Of a DNA stretch of 64,000 bases, positions 39,094 to 48,800 are shown one piece after another. Every line of letters starts with the position of its first letter. The stretch's first letter is position 1. The position numbers and the translations under genes are program-made. This stretch comes from Tamarix chinensis (lineage: Eukaryota > Streptophyta > Magnoliopsida > Caryophyllales > Tamaricaceae), in assembly GCA_030549775.1 (NCBI GenBank), contig CM060177.1, positions 31,338,014-31,402,013 of the forward strand, in the 5' to 3' direction. The notes under the pieces are model-generated. The model was not told where the DNA came from, searched no databases, and was given only the letters and a program-made list of their open reading frames with translations.

Positions 39094-41462
39094 AGTTTGG
39101 TTTGGCATTATCTATAAATGCCTGATTGGTTTAGTTTGGCGTTGTCCATAAATGCTTGGTTGGTTTATTTGAATCTCTTATTGGATTAAGAGGTTTGCAT
39201 CTGAAATTAGGTGGTCATGTAATGAGTTGTCAATAATATGGATTATTCCTACCTAAGGCACATGAGCTACTTTACATTTCCGTCCTACCGCACTTACGTG
39301 TTTAAGTAGGATGTTACATATGTTTAGCATGTTATTATATGTGTATGGTATGCTTTAGGATGTGGGTATTGAGTATGCATAATATTGTATCTATGTAATG
39401 CACCATGATTCAATATGCACTTGATGTTGTAGTTTATGTCCCTCCCATAAGATAGGGTAGTGGGATTTACTTAGTATTGGACATGTACTGATACTACTTC
39501 GGTTGTTTGGGTCCTATGATGAACCACTGATGGTGGGGAGTAGACCATTTGTGCAGGTTCAGTATTGAATGTCTTATTATTAGGAGGAATGTTTTCCCTG
39601 AATTTTGAGAGTAGGCTATCCGGTGATTCGATTTGGTGAATAAAGTTGACTCCACTATTAGGATGCCCCTTGGTTCTCTTCTCAAAATTTATTGTATCTC
39701 AAATGTATTATTTTGGTGTGTAAATCATTCACTTGATTTGTATTTAGTTGGTTTGTGATTTTGTTGGAGATGTATTGGGATTTTATATCCTTTTTATTTT
39801 AAAAAAAATCCAGGGTTATATCATAGCTTTTCCGTCGGCTTTATCAATAATGTTTTGGTTCTAAGAAACCATTCTCGTCTAGCTAAATTTGGAAATTTCC
39901 TATGGGACTTTACTCCCTTGGTTTAGATGAGGTTTGAATTTTGATCGAACTATTTTAGCCTTGCATCTAGCATGAGATTGATGGCGGGCATTTATCTTGT
40001 GTTAGGTGTGGCAGTAATATTCCTCAAATTCTATTTTAGCTTCCATATTATTCTTTTAAACAAAATTTTTTAGGAGTGAATTTTGGGGGTGTTACAACTA
40101 TCCTCTCTAGGTTTATGTATCTACAAATCTAATGACCTCTCTGGAAATGTTAGACGCATTCAACCTCTTAATAATGAGTCTTCAATAGTGTTTTGTGTTT
40201 ATGTGTTTACAAATGATTCCTTGCAAAACACCTAAATGAAAGTGTATAATTAGTTGTGAAGGGAAGTAAACAAGTTAGATGAATAAGTATTACAAGTGTA
40301 AGACCAATCTAGCTAAATATAAAGAATAAGTTGAGCACTAGATAAGTTTGATTTAAAGTTAAAAGTATGAAATGAAAATTCTCTTTGATTTTTGTAAGAT
40401 ATGAAAATGATAATTTTATAAGAGTTGTGTTAGCTTCCTCATATTTTTATTAAATTCTAATAACTATTATTTATAGTGCTAAAAATATGGGGGAATTAGA
40501 CACCAGTAATTTGGTATAAAAAGTACTCCAACAGACAAAAAATCTCAGATGCAACCAAACTAGTTGATCGGTTTCATAAACTAGTTGATTAGTTTGACAA
40601 ATCAATTGATTAACTTGAATAACAAATCAATGTGTTAAAGCGGAGGCTAAAACAAAATTTTCTAAAAAGTAAACTTGTTGATCAATTTGGAAACTAGTTG
40701 ATAGTTTTAGTTAACCATTTGATGTGTTGAAGTCGAGGTTAGAACACATTTTTATGGAAAACAAACCAGTTGATCGATTTGACAAACCGATTGATGGGTT
40801 TGATAATCCAGTGGACTGGTGGAATAACTTTTAGCATTACATACGTTTATAAAAAAGACCAGAAATTGAGTTGAAAAGCTTAAAAATTGATTTCCCTCTT
40901 TTATGTTGTAAAGTAGACATCATAATATTTAAAAAGAGATGTTCTAAACTCAGAAAAATAATTTCTATGGAATTTATAGTAAAATTTTCAAGTTAGATTA
41001 GACAGAAAAGGGCTTAAGAAATGACTTATTTTGAACATTTTTTTGTGTAAATACTTGTAATTTTTTTTAATGTATGGAATTATTTTAAGACCTTTAAAAA
41101 TGATTTTTGAATAGGATTTGAAATATCAAATTATTGAAAAATCTATGTGATAAATATGTAAATCACTTGTACATAAAACTTGAGACTATAACATACTACT
41201 TGGAGTTTGAGTCTTGGTTTCTTGAATATACTTTCTTGTCCCTTCATAGTTTGTGTATTCTACATATGATATTGAAGTCCTTGAAGCTAGAGTATTCTTT
41301 TATCCTTATTGTTGATGTTTGGCTTGTGCTTGGGATATTACTTGCAAATTTAATTTCCTTATCACTCATTAACTTAGTTAAGTGTTGAATACTTATGTTT
41401 TTGATAAGATACACATGCACACTTAACAAAATAGTTAAAATCATCATTAAGCTTGTTATCAT

Positions 41463-42640
41463 AAAACAACGGTTGATTGACTTATAAGGTCAATACCTTG
41501 ACCATGATGGATCTAAAATTATGAATGGATCAATAATAAAAATATAATAGACTATAGAAGCTACACACTTTAAAAAATGGCTTGGTCCATTCATTAATGA
41601 CTCTGAATTTCTCAAGACCGATAGAAATTCCCTAAGAAAAAGCAATGAAGCCTAGGAAAAGAACATGAGATTGAATGAAAGAGCATTTTTTTAGGTTTCC
41701 ATAGAGTTTAGCGTCTCAAAGGGCAGTGAAGACTTGTCTAAGGTGGTTTAGGTGTTCACATTTAGACTTACTATAGATGAGAATGTCAACATAGTAGGCA
41801 ACAAGAAAATTTTCCACGAATGGTTATAAGATATGGGTCATAGGCCTCATGAATGTGCTAGGGTCATTTGATAACCCCAAAATACATTAATAACAACTCA
41901 AAGAGTCCATCTTGTGCCTTAAAAAGTTTTTTCTACTCATCTCCTAGGCTAATACCAATCTAGTGACACCCACTACATAAATTAATATTAGAGTAATAAC
42001 TAGTGTTGGATAGAGTGTCTAACATGTATTCTAGCCTAAATATAAGGGACCTATACTTAATCATGATTCTGTTAATGTCTCTACTATCCATGCACATTTT
42101 CCAATATCACTCTTTCTTAGGAGTTATTAAAGAGGTTATAGCACAATGGCTCATGCTATGTCTCACAAATCCCTTACTAAGGAGTTATTCAACTTGCTTA
42201 TTTAATTCTACACACGCACTAATGTTCATATTAGAATGAGGAAGGTCAGGCAACTGGGATCTAGGAATAAGAAAAATGTCATGTTGAACGTCTCTCATAG
42301 GTGGTAGATCCTTATGTAACTCTTTAGGGGCTACATCGAAAAAATCACTTAATAACTTTTAAACCTTAGAAGGAATGGGTAAAGTGGAATTTGGGGAGAC
42401 CTTCTAACTAACTATGGCTAGCATGAAATTAGTTTTCTTACTTTCTTGATTGAAAACACTAAGGGTGATGATTTGAATTCTACTACTAGAATTTTCCTTA
42501 GGGGTATAAGTGGATATAGGAGGTGAAGGATCAAATGGCTTTGTAGGAGTAAGAATGATATGTTTTCCCTTAAAGAATAAATAGTGAGTATCAGGTATGC
42601 AGTCAGTCTTAATCGAATGATCATAAAGTCAATGTCTGTC
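41463..42640 (-). pseudogene. Chromovirus reverse transcriptase remnant
   Basis: The minus strand shows GLSNDPSTFMRPMTHIL, then LVAYYVDILIYSK at about 41775-41805, then NLKKCSF and LFLGFIA, all in the order of a Ty3/gypsy reverse transcriptase. The catalytic YxDD box reads YYVD (41785-41796): the first of its two aspartates is now valine. Stops interrupt the frame (for example right after MTHIL). Upstream on the minus strand (about 42600) is a decayed MDVTHLLLDR block, matching the region between protease and RT. Confidence 0.85.
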
Positions 42641-44300
42641 TAGGAGAAGATGGGTTACATCCATGGAAAAGCACGTCAAAATATATATCTTCCTTGTAAT
42701 GTGGGCCTAACTAGAGAGGAATTAGGAATCTTTAGTCTATGGGAAGAGTGGTATTATTGACCCAAGCTATCATAACAGGATTTGGATGAGGCTCTAGCTT
42801 AATGTTAAACCATTTTATGACACCTTGAGATACGATATTAAGGTTGATACCACCATCTATAATCATCTTAGAATATTTTACATTATACCTAAAGTAAGTG
42901 AAAAATATCGAAGTTCACTTCCACTCTTTGGGATGGGTACCCTATGAGAGAATACATCTTACCACATGTACTCATCTTGTGGGGGGTCGACAATCATAAT
43001 AAGGTTACACTATGGTAGATCACCTTATTCTAATTCCTCATCATCACCTAAATAATCACATGGATCCACTATATGATCCTCAATAAGTGGCTCATGACAC
43101 TCATGCTTTAATATCATAGTATGACGGGGACACATATGCAATATAGCCTCTCCCATGATAGTTATGACACTGGATGGAATTAATAGTTGATTTAATGGTT
43201 TTGGATGAATTACTTATAACAAAACTAGAGGTATTGGATTAGGGAGTTTTCTTAGAGTTAACCTTAGAGGATGAACGAGTGAAGAGCTTAGTTTGGTAGA
43301 AATCATTCGAATTAGAGAATGGATATTGACTTGAGGAACGTTTAAGACACTTCTCAAATTCAAGAGCTAGATTGAATGCTTTTTCTACACAAGTAGGCCC
43401 GTGAAGCTTAACATCTTCCCTAATAGACTACTTGAGGCCATCAATGTATCGAAATAGGGTAATGTTGATGGATTCAGGGTAGTCACACCATACAGAATAA
43501 TCCTTAACTTTTTTGGTACACTTAGAAACACTAGAGGAAGATTGCTCATGATTATACATTTTCTATAGGAGTTAACTTCTATTAAATGTAGGAAGATAAT
43601 TTTCTTTCAACTTTTCTTTCATGATTTTCTATTAGAAGATAGGTGGATCATCTAAACTATCCATTTGGGTTTGGACCATCTTTTTTGTACAACTAAGCAA
43701 CTCCAAAGAGCTTCATCTAAGTGGAACAAACTCTCTTTGTGTAACTCATGTTATATAATTCAAAGCAATGCTCCATTTCTTCTACCCAATTGGTGAAAAG
43801 GTTTGGGTTAAGAGTTTTTTCATAAGAGTTTACATCAACTTTGACCTTCCTACTAATATCTTTTTTATATATAGGATAAGATTACCTATCATAGCGATTG
43901 GGTAGTCTACGATTCCTATGGTGAGGTAATTCTATTCCATCATCGAAGGATTCTTTATCTGAATCATTGAAGTTAGGCGAGTTTAGGTGACCTTGATACC
44001 TGAGAATCCTATGATGTGGAGTAACATATCTAAAATATTGTTTATAGAAGCAAATGATGCTACAATTTGAGTTAGCTAAATTGGAGGGAGGTACTATGTG
44101 TTGCCTAATTCAATGAGGGTCGGATTTATATATAGGATATTTTTCCATCATATTTTTCATATTTTTAGGTAACTTAAGCACCTATTGTTCTAGTTGCTCA
44201 AAATGGGAAGAGTCAAACTATTCAATTGACTTAAGAATTTTACATGCCAATTTTTTTTCCATTGAATTTTTTGTAACTTTTGGTGAGAGCTATAAGGGAT
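42641..44300 (-). pseudogene. Chromovirus gag, zinc knuckle and protease remnant
   Basis: The minus strand from about 43860 reads KVDVNSYEKTLNPNLFTNW and, soon after, MEHCFELYNM, the typical conserved start of chromovirus gag. Near 43140-43190 IQCHNYHGRGYIAYVCPRH stands where a CCHC zinc knuckle belongs; the second cysteine is now tyrosine. The sequence to 42641 covers the protease/linker region and is heavily broken. This is a dead sequence. Confidence 0.75.
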
Positions 44301-45031
44301 CACTACACATGTGCGTGAACATTTATGTGGTGAAACACTATTCATCTTCTTCTATGTAGTCTTCTTGGTAAGAAGGTGGAACACATGTTTGCTTAAAATC
44401 CTCAAACCTTTTGGTAGTATAAACCTGTATGATAAAGACTTTTATAGGATAACAACCTCTTCAATTTTGATGGTAGATTTATTTATTTATTTTTACTTTA
44501 AAAGACAAGACAAAAAAGAAATATATAGGTGTGTTTCTTTCCCTCTCACACACTCGAAACTCTCTCACGCACATGGGTTTAAAGTTTAATTGACGTGTTT
44601 AGGCTCTTGATTGCTCCAATTTCTTTGATCTTGTGATTGACAAAACTAGGGTTAGGGTTTTGGTATGAATTTAACTAATTGGGTCTACATTGTGAGAATT
44701 AGGATTCAATTGGAGTATGTGAGGTCAAATTTGAAGTTTTATGGCTTCAATTTCTTCAATTCATGGTTGATTTTTGGTGGGTTTGGGCGTTTGGGGGTGG
44801 TGGTTAGGGTTTTGGATGGATTTGGAAAATGAGGGTTGAATTCGAGCAAATTAGGTTTGCTCTGGGTTTAATTATGTGTAGGATGTCTTGACTTGGTGAT
44901 CTATGCCTTCAATTTGTACGGTTTATGACTAATTTAAGGATTTGGGAACTTTAGGATAAGATTTTGAATTGGGGATTTTTTTTATGAATTTTTTTTATTG
45001 TTAGTTAAGTATGGCAACAGAGTGAAGTTAA

Positions 45032-45043
45032 GCTTTGATACAA
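45032..45043 (-). other. Primer-binding site of the chromovirus
   Basis: The minus strand reads TTGTATCAAAGC, two changes from TGGTATCAGAGC, the site that pairs with the initiator methionine tRNA. It lies six bases inside the 5' LTR end, where a primer site belongs. Confidence 0.7.
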
Positions 45044-45049
45044 AACTGA

Positions 45050-45342
45050 TGTAAGGTTTAGAGATTTGAGAAAGAGGATTGAGAATTTAGAAAGAAGAAT
45101 GAGAAGAGAATTAGAGAAACCAAGAAAAATCACTATGATAATTTATTCATCCAATGATACTAAAAATAATAATAAACCTAAGTTCCTTTATGTAGCCTAA
45201 ATATCTCAAAAAGATAAATAATATTTGAAATACATCATATCTAACTAATAAAATAAAACATCTCTATTTAATAAAATAAGAAAAGATAAAAGATAGATAT
45301 AATTTATTTATTTTTCTATAAAAATCTTTACTATCTACATCA
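45050..45342 (-). repeat. 5' LTR of the chromovirus
   Basis: Minus strand from TGATGTAGATAGTAAAGATT to ...AAACCTTACA (TG...CA). It is about 293 bp and a same-orientation partner of 26896-27194. Confidence 0.8.
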
Positions 45343-45822
45343 ACATCACACCTGCCTATCACCAAATATGCACTACCATGTACATCACCCAACCCCTTTC
45401 ATCATTACTGTTTTACACCACTCCCTACTTAATACTTATGCCCAATTACCACTACCACCGGTTATCCCTCCTATCGTATTCTTCATCCATTATTTTTTGT
45501 AGTGGTGGTTTATCTCTATATAGATTATTTTAAAAGAAAATTTTTATTTCTAGAAGTAATTATTATTAAAGATATGAATTTGCTAACTATAACTTCTAGA
45601 TTATTTTTAGCATTTTCATAAAAACATAAACTAATGTTATAAGTTCTTAAAAACCAAACTAAGAAAATGGAAACAGGAAGATTGTAGGACATCAAAGTAT
45701 CAGACGGCGCCGTTTCTTATACCAAAGAAAATTTCAGAACCCTTGGCGTTCAAAGTTCAAACCTGGACAAAAGTAATCCGTAACTCTGCGTCTGTCCCAC
45801 TGCAAATTCTACCTCTCTTTTT
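45343..45822. other. Spacer and upstream region of the Sel1-repeat gene
   Basis: 45343-45490 repeats the CACTACC-rich flank at 26700-26890. From about 45690 the DNA becomes less AT-rich (GACGGCGCCGTTTC is a 14-base stretch containing the palindrome ACGGCGCCGT), which likely marks the proximal promoter and leader of the gene starting at 45823. No clear TATA box is visible. Confidence 0.45.
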
Positions 45823-48800
45823 ATGGGTAAATCCCTCTCTAATTCAACCAGAAAACTCCGCCACCATCTCAAGAAACTTGCATCGGACCAACTTATCAAC
45901 CAAACCCCAAAATCAGCTACAGAGAGGAGAACCAAGGCAGCAGAGTCCTTCAGTTTGCGGGGCAGAAGCACTGAACTAAAATCATCATCTACCGATATGC
46001 AAAACAACGGCAACATCGGGAGCAGCAGCAGCAATACTGCTATTAACAGTAATGATAAGGGCAGTGGCGTCGCTATCCGGCAACCTCTTTCTTCAGTCGT
46101 GTCGGATTGTGTAAAGCGGTGGTTCCAAGACGCTCTTAAGGAGGCCAAACAAGGGGATCTCAATATGCAAGTCCTTGTTAGTCAGATGTATTCTAGTGGT
46201 TATGGAGTAGCCAGGGACGCCCAGAAGGTATTTTTTTTTTGTTTCTCTCTGCTATTGATTGTTGCCCAGAACAAGAAAAGTTACTTCAATTTCATGCCTA
46301 ATTCGTGAAGTTATTTTGCAATGGAGGCATAATTGATAGGTCTTGGATCTTTCATATGAAATATATGGAGTTTTCGGGCCTTCAATTACCTTTTATTGCT
46401 GTAATTGTTGTTTGTTTGAAGAAGATCCCTGTCGTTTGTTACAACCTAGCTGTAATCTTCAGTTGAACTTGAGAGGTGCATCGTTGCTTAATTGATTTTT
46501 TTTTAAATATATAAATAAATAGAATAGACAGCCCTGAGTTTGGTCGAAATTAGATTTTCACCGATGAGAAACACGAAGGTATTGCGAAATCAGTTATATA
46601 TAACAATTAGAAATTAAGTTATTTTATAATTTTATTAAAAACTAGTAGTAACCAATAAGTCAATAAAGAGAAATTAAACATATACAGTAGAAATTAAATA
46701 TAGACAAAGCAACAATACATTTATATTGAATGACTTTTATGAACTTTATGGTCACGTATCAAAATTTTGAAACTTCTATGATTTTGACTCTAAAACCAAG
46801 ATATTTATTTGACCGTGACTAAATATTTTCTAATATTTTTGATTTAGATATGATTTTTAATGTATTATATGCTAACTATTATTATGATTATAATATATAA
46901 TATATGAATTATTTTTATTTGTTAGTATATTATAATATATTTTATATATTTTTATTTGCCAGTATACTATAGTATTTAAAATATTATATAAATTGATTTT
47001 TTATTCATTAGTATATTGTAATGACTAAAATATTTTATAAATTTTTTAATCATTATTTTATTATAATATCTTTTATAAATTCATTTTTATTCATTTGTGT
47101 ATTATAATATATAAAATGTTTTGTAAATTTATTTTTGTTTTTATAATATATAAATCATGTATAAATTTATTTTTTGTTTATATATTAATTATGTTTAATA
47201 AATTAATTTTTTATTTGTTAGTATATTATAACATGTATAATATTGTATAAATTTATTGTTATTCATTAATATGTTGGAATATATAAAACAATTTGTTATC
47301 TTATTTTTATTTGTTGGTATTTCATAATATATAAACTCAAGTAAAATATTGATTCAAATTTCACCTAAATCATTTTTCTCCATGAAAGTATGCCTAGATC
47401 AACAAAAAATTATTAACCCTAGGTTCGTTTGAGAAGCATACTCTACCATTGATTTTGAAAAAAAAATAATAATCGTCTTCATTAGTTAAAAGGAAATATA
47501 AGGTTTATTTTATTTTATTTTATTATTTTTAAATCCATTTCTTTTGAAGATTAAAATATTCAAATATAACTTATTAGTTGAAATAAAATTTCTTTAGATA
47601 TTTCATTTGAATTTATAAAAAGAATTTAGAATAATAAATAAAAAAAAGTGAATTTATTAATAGACTTATAATTATTATATTAAACGTTGTATGTATATTA
47701 GAGTATAATTTGGATAAAAAAATAGAGATTTATAATATTAAAAGAATATTGGCGCAAAATCTTAATATACTTATAATTTTAGTGTAACTATAATTAATCT
47801 TGGATACATAAAAATAATTTTTTTTAATGTTATATAACCTATTATTTCTATTTTCATTGTTATTATTATTATAATCTAAATACACTCTTATAAATACAAT
47901 ATTCCCTCCGTTTCAAAAAGGAAGTGATTCTAGCATTATTTTTTGTTGAAAAAAGAAAATTATTTTAGAAAAGTTAATGCCTAACTTCTAGGGCTGTTGA
48001 CGAACCGAATCAAGCCGAACCTTCTCTGGCTTGATTCGGTTCGTTAAATTTTTTGTATGGCTCGAGTTCGGCTCGAGCTCGAATCGAGTCAAGTATTTGA
48101 GGCTTGAGTTTGGCTTGAAAAAAGCTCGCGAGCTATTCAACTCAGTTTTGTTTAATGAAAACGAACCAAATCGGCTCGGCTCGTTAGGCTTGGCTCGTGG
48201 CTCGGTTTGGCTCGGTTCGTTTTAATTTTAAACAAGCCAAACCGGCTCGATTTGGTCGGCTTGATTCGAGCTCGATTCATGGCTCGATTTGTTCGGCTCG
48301 TTTATTAGAAAATTTAGCCGACTAAACCTGTAACTTTCAACAAAAATTAAATATAAAATAAAAACCTGTTTGGCTTGATTATAAATACTAAAATAAGACC
48401 ATACAATATCAAATCATTCATACAAAATATTCAAAGATCGTGCCTTCAACCCTGCATGCTTTTACAAAATAAAATAATTCATATGTGTCCAAAATCATGT
48501 TCTTCAATCCTTAATTCTAAATTCCAATATCCAGAATTATAGCAAATTTGCAACCTTCGTCTCATCCAATCCATCACAAGCACTTCTACTCCAAACCTCA
48601 AAATAAGGCACCATAATCCACTAACCTTCATATCTGCAAGGATAATTTTATGAATAAACAAGAGAAAATTAGATTAGTAATAGTTATTTGAGAAAGACTT
48701 CAATCCCATAAATTCTGATTAGATTATACCTTAAATTTGATAAAAAAATATACCATATTATGGAAGATCTATGATCTTCATGCTCGGAGCATCTGCAACC

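Larger units (their letters stand above)
34704..40096 (+). mobile_element. Solo LTR C (5.4 kb including an internal insertion)
   Basis: Starts TGTAATACCCCATATTTTTA and ends TTTTGGGGGTGTTACA. The flanks GTTAT and ACTAT agree at three of five bases, a weak target duplication. The first ~1.5 kb equals the LTR at the left window edge in reverse orientation. It has a 29-bp tandem array (38121-38231) and a 33-bp array (about 38240-39170) broken by an insertion of ~0.8 kb. No internal retrotransposon genes lie between the ends. Confidence 0.8.
34468..41462. mobile_element. Insertion between RT and RNase H, itself split by solo LTR C
   Basis: The chromovirus reading stops near 41463 and resumes near 34467. 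The segments 34468-34703 and 40102-41462 (about 1.6 kb together) belong to neither the chromovirus nor the solo LTR. They start CCCTAGGGGGTGAATAAGG and end GCTTGTTATCAT. AAAACA occurs on both sides (34462-34467 and 41463-41468) and may be the target duplication. Both arms contain an 'CTAGGTTTATGxAxCTA' phrase. No coding domain is visible; the element class is unknown. Confidence 0.55.
26896..45342 (-). mobile_element. Decayed Ty3/gypsy chromovirus, split by nested insertions
   Basis: Read on the minus strand this is one retrotransposon: 5' LTR (45050-45342), tRNA-Met-like primer site, gag, zinc knuckle/protease, reverse transcriptase, RNase H, integrase, chromodomain, purine-rich tract and 3' LTR (26896-27194). 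The domain order and a C-terminal chromodomain place it among the chromoviruses; the ~0.3 kb LTRs recall the Reina group. About 12.3 kb of the 18.4 kb is later insertion: solo LTRs at 27286-29117 and 29790-33239, plus a composite at 34468-41462. The coding sequence carries many stops and frameshifts and cannot function. The 5-bp target duplication could not be recognised. Confidence 0.85.
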
